A DNA stretch of 64,000 nt from Burkholderia sp. S171 (GTDB lineage: Bacteria > Pseudomonadota > Gammaproteobacteria > Burkholderiales > Burkholderiaceae): the NCBI RefSeq assembly GCF_009766085.1, contig NZ_LMUF01000019.1, positions 1 to 64,000 of the forward strand. The letters run 5' to 3'. The stretch's first letter is position 1. Every line of letters begins with the position of its first letter. The notes beneath the pieces were generated by a model that did no database searches, was not told where the DNA came from, and saw nothing but the letters and a program-made list of their open reading frames with translations. Made by a program: the position numbers and the translations under genes. Positions 37,788-45,392 of the stretch are shown one piece after another.

Positions 37788-38672
37788 TCAGTGCACCCGG
37801 TTCACAACCAGGTCAGCTAATTCCCCGAGCCGACCGGCACGCGGGCCAAAAGGCGCGAGCGCGGCGTGCGCATCGCGGCCCAGTTGTGCCGCCAGCTCGC
37901 GCGATGCATCGAGTCCGATGATCGACACGTAGGTCGGCTTGTCATCCTTCGCGTCCTTACCTGCCGTTTTGCCCAGCGTAGCCGAGTCGGCCGTGACGTC
38001 GAGAATGTCGTCTACCACCTGGAACGCAAGTCCGACTGCGGCTGCGTACGCGTCTAGCGCATTCATGGCGGCTGCATCAGGGGCTTCGCCACAGAGTGCA
38101 CCCATTCGCACGGCCGCGCGCAGCAATGCACCGGTTTTCTTGCGATGCATGGTTTCAAGTTCCGGGCGCGACAGCTTGCGGCCCACGCTTTCCAGATCGA
38201 TTGCCTGGCCGCCCGCCATACCGACCGAACCGCTTGCCAGCGCCAGTTCGCGCGTAAGCGACGCCTGCTGCGCCGCGTTCAGGCCATTGTCCGCCGTCAG
38301 CACAACGAAAGCCTGCGACTGCAAAGCGTCGCCGACCAATAATGCCGTCGCTTCGTCATATTGCACATGTACCGTTGGTTTTCCGCGACGCAACGCGTCG
38401 TCGTCCATAGCCGGCATGTCGTCATGCACCAGCGAATACACATGAATCATCTCGAGCGCCGCGCTCGCCGCTTCCAGTTGCTGCGAACCCGCGCCGGTCA
38501 GCTCGCCGGCTGCGTGGCACAACAGCGGGCGAACCCGCTTGCCGCCGCCGAGCACCGCGTAGCGCATGGCTTCATGCAGTTTGGCCGGCGCGATGTCCGT
38601 TCCCGGCAAATAATGCTCCAGCGCCGTTTCAACGCGGTCAAGGCTCGCGCGCATCCATTGATCGAAAGTCAT
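37788..38672 (-). CDS. ispA: Farnesyl diphosphate synthase
   Basis: The 294-residue all-alpha prenyltransferase joins dimethylallyl and isopentenyl diphosphates to geranyl and farnesyl diphosphate. Both aspartate-rich motifs are present: DDMPAMDDD (about residue 88-96) and DDILD (about 228-232). The chain-length region before the first motif (MIHVYSLVH) suits farnesyl length. The start overlaps xseB by 4 bp, indicating coupling. The dxs gene follows after 126 bp. Confidence 0.96.
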   Translation of the reverse strand: MTFDQWMRASLDRVETALEHYLPGTDIAPAKLHEAMRYAVLGGGKRVRPLLCHAAGELTGAGSQQLEAASAALEMIHVYSLVHDDMPAMDDDALRRGKPTVHVQYDEATALLVGDALQSQAFVVLTADNGLNAAQQASLTRELALASGSVGMAGGQAIDLESVGRKLSRPELETMHRKKTGALLRAAVRMGALCGEAPDAAAMNALDAYAAAVGLAFQVVDDILDVTADSATLGKTAGKDAKDDKPTYVSIIGLDASRELAAQLGRDAHAALAPFGPRAGRLGELADLVVNRVH

Positions 38673-38980
38673 AAGTCGTCCCCGTTATCTGCCGTTGTGC
38701 CGGCGCCCTGAGTGGCGCGCTGGACCTCGGCGGGCAGCGGTTTTAGTGTGTCGCCGTCGAGCACGCGAACTTGCTGCTCGACCTTCTCTAGTTGTTGCTG
38801 GCAAAAGCCGACCAGCGCGGCGCCGCGCCTGTACGCCGCCAGCGACTCTTCGAGGCTCAGCGCGCCGCCCTCCATGCGCGCCACGAGCCCCTCCAGTTCG
38901 GCCAGCGCCGTTTCGTAATTCTCCGGGAGCGGCGCGTTGTCCGCGCTAGCCGAGCCTTCCTGCGTTGCGGTCTTCGCCAT
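38669..38980 (-). CDS. xseB: Exodeoxyribonuclease VII small subunit
   Basis: The 103-residue protein carries the compact XseB helix pair (about residues 20-85, NYETALAELEGLVARMEGG and LEESLAAYRRG) with extra N- and C-terminal tails. It joins several copies to the large subunit XseA, encoded elsewhere, to degrade single-stranded DNA. Its stop overlaps the ispA start by 4 bp, the usual arrangement. Confidence 0.95.
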   Translation of the reverse strand: MAKTATQEGSASADNAPLPENYETALAELEGLVARMEGGALSLEESLAAYRRGAALVGFCQQQLEKVEQQVRVLDGDTLKPLPAEVQRATQGAGTTADNGDDL

Positions 38981-39277
38981 GAATCGTGGGTGTAATGTCG
39001 GATTTTGGGAAACAAGTCGGACATTCTACGGCAAAAGCTGCTTTTCCGACCTTCAGCGTGCTCTCACCCATGCCTGTGGCCTGTCTCAGGCCATTACCGC
39101 CTATCTCTGAAAAAGTGGAGAAAGGGTGTCGCCTTGCGGAACTCCTCAGCAGGAGTTGACCCAAATCAAGGCCCTAGGTGCCCCATTGATGGGGTTTTCG
39201 GTATAATCGCGGGCTCCCTAAATCGAATTTTCGATGGTTGGGTTGTTCACTGCTTTCACGTCTTCACGGGAGTGGGA

Positions 39278-40384
39278 ATGTCCAATCTGAGCAATGCATT
39301 GCAACTGAACGCCATCCACAGTCAGTTGCCAGTCACGGCTTACTTTGACGAAGCGCTTCTCAAGCGCGAAATCGACACGCTGTTCAAACGCGGTCCCCGC
39401 TATATCGGCCATGAACTCATGGTGCCCGAGGCGGGAAGTTATTTTGCTTTGCCCGGCGAAGGCGAAGGGCGTCTGCTCGTCCGTAACAAGCAGGACGAAA
39501 TCGAGTTGCTCTCCAACGTGTGCCGTCACCGCCAGGCCATCATGCTCAACGGGCGGGGCACGGCGGAGAACATTGTGTGTCCGCTACACCGCTGGACTTA
39601 CGACCTCGACGGCCAGTTGCTCGGCGCGCCGCATTTCGCTGACAACCCGTGCCTCAACCTCGGTAAATCTGCGTTGCAGAACTGGCAGGGACTGCTGTTC
39701 GAGTCCAGCGGCCGCGACGTTGCCGCCGATCTGGCGAAGCTCGGCCCGGCGAAACATTTCGACTTTTCGGGCTTCATGTTCGATCACGTCGAAGTGCACG
39801 AGTGCAATTACAACTGGAAGAGCTTTATCGAGGTGTACCTCGAGGATTATCACGTCGCACCGTTCCATCCGGGTCTGGGGAGCTTTGTTTCCTGCGACGA
39901 CCTGACGTGGGAATTCGGCGACTGGTATAGCGTTCAGACGGTTGGCGTGCACAAGAACCTGGAAAAGCCGGGCAGCCCGACGTACCGCAAGTGGCACGAC
40001 GAAGTGCTGCGCTTTCGTGGCGGCAAACCGCCCGAGTTCGGCGCGATCTGGATGGTGTATTACCCCGGCATCATGATCGAGTGGTATCCCCATGTGCTGG
40101 TGGTGTCGTGGCTGATTCCGCAAGGCCCGCAGAAGACGACGAATATCGTCGAATTCTATTATCCAGAGGAAATCGCACTGTTCGAGCGTGAATTCATCGA
40201 GGCGGAACGGGCGGCGTATATGGAAACGGCGAGCGAGGACGACGAGATCGCCGAGCGCATGGACGCCGGAAGGCGCGCGCTGATGAATCGCGGCGAGTCG
40301 CAAGTCGGGCCGTATCAGAGCCCGATGGAGTCAGGGATGCAGCACTTCCATGAGTTCTTGCGACGGCAGTTGGGCGAGATTTGA
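39278..40384 (+). CDS. Rieske [2Fe-2S] oxygenase alpha-subunit-like protein
   Basis: The 368-residue protein has a Rieske domain (about residues 45-140) with C-x-H and C-x2-H ligands (CRHRQAIM and CPLHRWTYD) and a ring-hydroxylating catalytic domain with the mononuclear iron histidines in EDYHVAPFHPGL (about 188-199). Such proteins hydroxylate or demethylate aromatic or amine substrates with electrons from a separate reductase, which is not encoded nearby. The ATG at 39278 follows GGGAGTGGG. A TATAAT -10 stands at about 39200. The gene converges with an unrecognised gene and overlaps its end by 54 bp. Confidence 0.88.
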   Translation: MSNLSNALQLNAIHSQLPVTAYFDEALLKREIDTLFKRGPRYIGHELMVPEAGSYFALPGEGEGRLLVRNKQDEIELLSNVCRHRQAIMLNGRGTAENIVCPLHRWTYDLDGQLLGAPHFADNPCLNLGKSALQNWQGLLFESSGRDVAADLAKLGPAKHFDFSGFMFDHVEVHECNYNWKSFIEVYLEDYHVAPFHPGLGSFVSCDDLTWEFGDWYSVQTVGVHKNLEKPGSPTYRKWHDEVLRFRGGKPPEFGAIWMVYYPGIMIEWYPHVLVVSWLIPQGPQKTTNIVEFYYPEEIALFEREFIEAERAAYMETASEDDEIAERMDAGRRALMNRGESQVGPYQSPMESGMQHFHEFLRRQLGEI

Positions 40385-41407
40385 GGGGATCGCTAGGTCA
40401 CCAACGCAGGCCTTGAAAAGGAAATGCCCATCGCGTATTGATGGGCATTTTTTCGGCTGCACATAGATCAATACGGCCTGCAACGGCGCGCGATGCTCGT
40501 AGACCTTCAGGATGCGAAACTCCGTGCGTAGGGTGCCGTTGGCCACGGTCTGGATTTGCTGAAGATCCACTACAAGCACGTCGCCCTTTCCGAAGCGCTC
40601 GCCTGCGTTGACTTCCTTCAGGAACTCGCTGTCATCCATGGCGGTAAAGAACGCCGACTGACCATCGTGTACACGCCATTTGTTCTGGTCTTTAAATGTC
40701 ACCGACTCGATCAGCAACATCTTTCTCGTAGTGGAATCAGAGACCACATCCTCTTGCTCATCCGAAAAGACGAACGCCGCCAGTTCCGCGCTCTCGATGT
40801 CCAAGTCGATATCGTTGCCTCGGACCACGCCAAAGCTCGTGATGCCGTCAAGTTCGAGCGGAGACAGCGCCTTTTGCAAGAAAACGCGTACTGCTCGCGT
40901 TTTATAAAGCCGAAAAACCGGCCTCGAAACCTCCATCACCTCAGTTTCCGTCATCCAGACGCTGAAGGATTCCCCGTTGTCTTCAACCTGTTCAGGGCGG
41001 CGACCACGCATTTGCCGGAGAAAGCCGATGAGACCACCTCCACCGACAAGACCGACTACCGCCAAAATGGCCGAAGCGTTGGACACCGCTGTCGCGGTCG
41101 AACTGGCAAACATGTCACGCAGTTGAACAAGCAGCGCCTGCGTGAAGATCAATTCGATCTGGAACGAACCCGACTTGAAGTTGCCCTTGACCTCGACGCG
41201 GACATCCGCGGAATTGCCGTTGAGTTCGGTATTCGCCGCAGAGAACAAATCGGCGATGGCGACGAGCGCGGGCGCAAGGTCGCGGACATTCATCCGGTGC
41301 TCGTCGAGCGCCGGGCCGTCGTAGACGACGTGGAATTGTTCGTGGTTGCTCATTGAGCCGGAGTTTATAACGGGAGTGGTGGGAACACCGGGTGATTTTG
41401 ACGCCAT
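40331..41407 (-). CDS. Unrecognised protein with a central membrane segment
   Basis: The 358-residue protein has no function I can assign. An N-terminal region of about 110 residues (HVVYDGPALDEHRMNVRDLA near residue 25) is followed by a hydrophobic glycine-rich stretch (ILAVVGLVGGGGLIGFL, about 135-151), a basic segment and a beta-rich C-terminal half. I recall similar uncharacterised proteins scattered in bacterial accessory regions, but cannot verify this here. The ATG at 41407 has AAGGA 6 bases upstream. The last 18 codons overlap the Rieske gene and a further stretch runs antisense through that gene's terminator. It is an accessory-looking insert between conserved genes. Confidence 0.75.
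   Translation of the reverse strand: MASKSPGVPTTPVINSGSMSNHEQFHVVYDGPALDEHRMNVRDLAPALVAIADLFSAANTELNGNSADVRVEVKGNFKSGSFQIELIFTQALLVQLRDMFASSTATAVSNASAILAVVGLVGGGGLIGFLRQMRGRRPEQVEDNGESFSVWMTETEVMEVSRPVFRLYKTRAVRVFLQKALSPLELDGITSFGVVRGNDIDLDIESAELAAFVFSDEQEDVVSDSTTRKMLLIESVTFKDQNKWRVHDGQSAFFTAMDDSEFLKEVNAGERFGKGDVLVVDLQQIQTVANGTLRTEFRILKVYEHRAPLQAVLIYVQPKKCPSIRDGHFLFKACVGDLAIPSNLAQLPSQELMEVLHP
40422..40450 (+). terminator. Terminator of the Rieske gene
   Basis: AAATGCCCATC and GATGGGCATTT form an 11-bp stem with a 7-base loop, followed by three further T residues, 38 bp after the Rieske stop. It lies inside the coding region of the convergent gene, where it encodes CPSIRDGHFLF. Confidence 0.85.
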
Positions 41408-41772
41408 TCGCAATCCTTGGTTTTCGGCTAGTTGCGTAACGTGAAGTGGCACGCTCGACTCGGAGCAAGCCCGGTGTCGAACGCGTTACGCGCATGGATT
41501 GCCCGCGCCGGAACAGTTGCGCGCTGATTGATACTGGCGACGAAGGACGGACCTCGATACGCGAAATGTCCTAATCCAGTCATGATTTTTTTAAATACCC
41601 CAACGCGCGTCAGGCGGCATAGCGCCACGAACTGGCCGTTCCGAGCGACTAGCAGACACAAACATTGACGATGTGCTCAATCCCTTGTCGTTTTTGTTTA
41701 GACTTGAAACTTAACTACCGCGACGCGCCGTCCCTCGGCCTACCAAGCCGCGCGTTCGCTCCGGGAGCTGTC

Positions 41773-42642
41773 ATGCCGCACACGCACCACACCACGCTTA
41801 TTTCCGCGACCAATCTTGTCGAACGCCTCGCCGCCGCGCCCGGTAGCGTGCTTATCGTCGATTGCCGCTTTGACCTAGCCGCCCCCGAAGCCGGGCAAGC
41901 CGCCTACGCGGCAGGACATATTCCGGGCGCGCACTATCTGCATCTCGACCGCGATTTGTCGAGCGCAAAGACAGGCAAGAACGGCCGCCATCCGCTGCCG
42001 GAACGCACGGCACTGGTCGCCGCACTCAAGCGCGTGGGCCTGAAGGAAGGCCAGCAAGTCGTGACCTACGACGCCCAGGGCGGCATGTACGCGGCACGTC
42101 TGTGGTGGCTATTGCGCTGGCTCGGGCACGATTCGGTCGCCCTGCTCGACGGCGGCCTCAACGCATGGCAAGCAGCCGGCCAGCCCCTCGACACGGCTAC
42201 CCCAGAAGAATCCGAAGGCACGTTCAAGGCGGGCGCGCCGCTGGCCGTCACGTTCGACGTCGACGCCGTCGTGCGCAACCTGAGCACGCATGACCATGTA
42301 CTGATCGATGCCCGTTCGGCGGACCGGTATCGCGGAGAGAACGAGACGCTCGATCCGGTCGGCGGCCATATTCCAGGCGCGCTGAACCGCTTTTTCAAGG
42401 ACAACCTGACCGCCGATGGCCGCTTCAAAACCGCGCACGAGCTGCGGGAGACATTTAGCGGGCTGCTCGGGGCGACATCGCCGGATCGGGTGGTGCTGCA
42501 ATGCGGCTCGGGCGTGACGGCCTGTCACAACGCACTGGCGATGGAAATCGCCGGCCTGCATGGTGCGGCACTTTACGGGGGATCATGGAGCGAATGGTGC
42601 GCGGATGCATCGCGGCCGGTGGTAACGGGCGCGACGGCTTAA
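41773..42642 (+). CDS. Sulfurtransferase (3-mercaptopyruvate/thiosulfate type)
   Basis: The 289-residue protein has two rhodanese domains (about residues 10-140 and 160-285). The catalytic cysteine is Cys244 in the loop CGSGVTA, the form typical of 3-mercaptopyruvate sulfurtransferases. It moves sulfur from mercaptopyruvate or thiosulfate to cyanide or thiols. The ATG at 41773 has GGGAG 6 bases upstream; the longer frame from 41665 is not family-like. There is no signal peptide. Confidence 0.92.
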   Translation: MPHTHHTTLISATNLVERLAAAPGSVLIVDCRFDLAAPEAGQAAYAAGHIPGAHYLHLDRDLSSAKTGKNGRHPLPERTALVAALKRVGLKEGQQVVTYDAQGGMYAARLWWLLRWLGHDSVALLDGGLNAWQAAGQPLDTATPEESEGTFKAGAPLAVTFDVDAVVRNLSTHDHVLIDARSADRYRGENETLDPVGGHIPGALNRFFKDNLTADGRFKTAHELRETFSGLLGATSPDRVVLQCGSGVTACHNALAMEIAGLHGAALYGGSWSEWCADASRPVVTGATA

Positions 42643-42644
42643 GG

Positions 42645-42759
42645 CTGTTGCTCTGCCAGGGGTGAAAGAGTGCGCAGCGGTGCGGGTGGGAAACTAGCCC
42701 TCCGCGCCTTGCAAGAATTTGCGTTTTTTCTCTGCCAGGCGTGGAGAAAGCAGCAACAG
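42645..42759. repeat. Short dispersed-type repeat element
   Basis: CTGTTGCT at 42645-42652 and AGCAACAG at 42752-42759 are inverted ends. Inside, the motif CTCTGCCAGG-N-GTG occurs twice in direct orientation (42651 and 42730). The element starts 3 bp after the sulfurtransferase stop and has no coding capacity. The form resembles the small intergenic repeats that Burkholderiaceae carry in many copies. The rest of the gap to 42885 shows nothing clear. Confidence 0.45.
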
Positions 42760-42885
42760 TAGGGATGGGCGGTGCCTCGCTGCCCATAGCAAATAGCCAA
42801 GCGCCGCGCTTGGGGCGAAAACAGCGGTGCAATCACGCTCTTGTGTGGTTTTAGGAACGGGCCGCGCCGCCGCAATCTTGCCCCT

Positions 42886-43761
42886 TCACTTCACCCCATG
42901 TTCACTGAACCACGCCAAAGCGCGCTTCCAGCCATCTTCCGCATCGGCTTTCCGGTAACTCGGCCGGTAATCCGCGAAAAACGCATGCGGCGCGTCGTCG
43001 TAGACCACGATCTGCGAGCCACGCGCCACCGGCGGTCCCGACGCAATCGCCTGCTTCATCTGCTCGAGCGAGTCCTGCGGGATGCTTGGATCCAGCTTGC
43101 CGAACAGGCCGAGCACCGGAGCTTTCAAGTTTGACGCGAGATCGAGCGGATTCGCCGGATTGTTCTGCGTCTTTGGCCCCACCACACGTCCGTACCAAAC
43201 CACCGCTGCTTTGAGTTGCGGATTGCGCTCGGCATAAAGCCATGTGATCCGGCCACCCCAGCAAAAACCATTGATCCCCAGCCGATGCAAATCGCCGCCA
43301 TGTTCGCCCGCCCAGGCGACCGTCGAGTCGATATCGGAGAGGACCTGGTCGTCCGGCACCTTTGAGACGAGTTGGTCGTTCAACTGCTGCATCGACGGGA
43401 ATTTCGATGCATCGCCTTCGCGCACATAAAGATCAGGCGCGACGGCCAGATAGCCGAGTTTGGCGAAGCGCCGGCAGACATCGGCAATATGTTCGTGCAC
43501 GCCGAAAATCTCGTGAATCACGATGATCACCGGCAAGTGCGTCTTGCCTTTCGGTTGCGCTCGATACGCGGGAATAAGCGTGCCGTCGGCGGCCTTGAAC
43601 CCGACCGGGCCGGCTTCCAGACCTTCGGTATCTGTAATGATAGTTTGCGCGGACACCGGCATCACGCAAGCGGCAAAACCGCTACCGACCGCGGCCTTGA
43701 TAAACGTGCGCCGGTTGAACGGGACATGCGGAACGAGGCTGTCAATATCAGGCGTAAGCAT
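42886..43761 (-). CDS. Dienelactone hydrolase family protein, Tat-exported
   Basis: The 291-residue alpha/beta hydrolase has a twin-arginine signal (FNRRTFIKAAVGSGFAACVM, about residues 15-34), so it is exported folded to the periplasm. The hydrolase fold carries a cysteine nucleophile elbow GFCWGG (about 175), as in dienelactone hydrolases, and later acid and histidine positions (GKLDPSIP and DDAPHAFFA). The natural substrate is unknown. The ATG at 43761 has GGAG 6 bases upstream. Confidence 0.9.
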   Translation of the reverse strand: MLTPDIDSLVPHVPFNRRTFIKAAVGSGFAACVMPVSAQTIITDTEGLEAGPVGFKAADGTLIPAYRAQPKGKTHLPVIIVIHEIFGVHEHIADVCRRFAKLGYLAVAPDLYVREGDASKFPSMQQLNDQLVSKVPDDQVLSDIDSTVAWAGEHGGDLHRLGINGFCWGGRITWLYAERNPQLKAAVVWYGRVVGPKTQNNPANPLDLASNLKAPVLGLFGKLDPSIPQDSLEQMKQAIASGPPVARGSQIVVYDDAPHAFFADYRPSYRKADAEDGWKRALAWFSEHGVK

Positions 43762-43957
43762 GCAAAGCTCCAGCGGCATGGGCCGCGAAGGACCACTGGC
43801 ACACGGTGCTAGCGAACCAGACGTCCGGTATGGGTAAGCCGCGCTACCGGCCCGCAAAGCCAGCCGAAAGCACGGCAACGACTACGCAATCACTACACGA
43901 CAACCGGCTTTGAAGCGCGCGCTGCGCTGCAAAGCCGGCGGCCCATTCTAAACAGCT

Positions 43958-45316
43958 TTAGTGGAGCTTGACGCGTGGCGCGGTGGAGCGCCGCAGCCAG
44001 TGAGCGACCGTATCAAGCGCCATGCGCGCCCAGCCATGCAGCGCCGCAATATGCATGCGGTACAGCGACTGATACATGAAGCGCGCGAACAGCCCTTCAA
44101 TCAGCATGTTGCCGCCGATCAACCCACCCATCAGACTTCCGACCGCGCTGAAATGCCCAAGCGACACCAGCGATCCAAAGTCGCGATACGTATAGTCGGG
44201 CAGCGGCTTGTCTTCAAGCCGGCGCTCAAGCGATTTCAGCAGGAAACTTGCCTGCTGGTGCGCGGCCTGCGCACGCGGCGGCACGTTGCGCCCTTCTTTC
44301 TCGCCGCCGGGCCACGGGCACGCGGCGCAATCGCCGAGCGCGAAAATGTTGTCATCGGTTTCAGTCTGCAGCGTGCGGCGCACGATCAACTGGCCGAGCC
44401 GGTTGGTGGCCAAGCCATCGAGTTTCGCGAGCACGCCCGGCGCGCGAATACCCGCCGCCCATACAGTCAGATCGGCCGCGATGGTCTTGCCGCTCGCCGT
44501 ACGGATGGACCCGCGCGATACCTCCGCCACCGTCTCGCTGGTCATCAGCGCGACGCCAAGCTTGTCCAGCAAGTCGGCGGTCGCGGTGGATACACGCTCG
44601 GGCAACGCGGGGAGAATGCGCGGTCCGGCTTCGATCAATACGATCCCGATATCGTGTTTCGGATCGAGCTTGTGCAGCCCGTAAGCGTGCAGCACTTGCG
44701 CCGTGTTGCGCAATTCCGCCGATAACTCCACGCCCGTCGCGCCGCCGCCGACAATCGCCACCTGGATGCGCGGCTGCCTCGGCCCGGCATCGGCGGTGCT
44801 CGCCGTCGCCGGTTCCGGCGCCCGATATTCCGCGCGAATACACGCCGCGATCAGCCGTTTGCGGAACAACTCGGCCTGATCGACGGTATCGAGGGCGAGC
44901 GAATTTTCTTGCGCACCCTGAACGCCGAAAAAGGCCGTCGTGCTGCCGATCGCCACAATCAGCGTGTCGTATTCCAGATCCCGTTGCGGCATCAACTCGC
45001 CGGCTTCATCGTCGAGAAGGGGGCCGAGCGTGACGCGTTTGGCCGTCCGGTCGATGCCGAGCAAATCGCCCTGCTGGAACTCGAAACCATGCCAGCGCGC
45101 CTGCGCCGCATACGGCAATTCCTGCGAGAACGGGTCCATGCTGCCGGCCGCGACCTCGTGCAGCAACGGCTTCCAGATATGCGTGGAATTGCGGTCAATC
45201 AACGTGACTTGCGCACGCGCCGTGCGTTTGCCGTCTGCATTGCCGAACTTGTCACCTAGACGCGTGGCCAGTTCAAGCCCACCCGCTCCGCCGCCAACGA
45301 TGATGAAACGGTGCAT
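43958..45316 (-). CDS. Type II NADH dehydrogenase-like flavoprotein
   Basis: The 452-residue protein has two dinucleotide-binding folds: FAD at the start (IIVGGGAGGLELATRLG) and NADH near residue 168 (VAIVGGGATGVELSAEL), plus the C-terminal FAD contact DNIFALGDCAACP (about 310). The C-terminal amphipathic part (MYQSLYRMHIAALHGWARMALD) attaches it to the membrane. It passes electrons from NADH to quinone without pumping protons. A 27-residue extension (around residues 150-172) lies just before the second fold. It is downstream of polA on the same strand. Confidence 0.9.
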   Translation of the reverse strand: MHRFIIVGGGAGGLELATRLGDKFGNADGKRTARAQVTLIDRNSTHIWKPLLHEVAAGSMDPFSQELPYAAQARWHGFEFQQGDLLGIDRTAKRVTLGPLLDDEAGELMPQRDLEYDTLIVAIGSTTAFFGVQGAQENSLALDTVDQAELFRKRLIAACIRAEYRAPEPATASTADAGPRQPRIQVAIVGGGATGVELSAELRNTAQVLHAYGLHKLDPKHDIGIVLIEAGPRILPALPERVSTATADLLDKLGVALMTSETVAEVSRGSIRTASGKTIAADLTVWAAGIRAPGVLAKLDGLATNRLGQLIVRRTLQTETDDNIFALGDCAACPWPGGEKEGRNVPPRAQAAHQQASFLLKSLERRLEDKPLPDYTYRDFGSLVSLGHFSAVGSLMGGLIGGNMLIEGLFARFMYQSLYRMHIAALHGWARMALDTVAHWLRRSTAPRVKLH

Positions 45317-45392
45317 TCAAACTCCCCTATGACATCATTCAAAACTAGCTGGATGGGCCACCCGGCACGCTCAATACATGCTCAATACGTGC

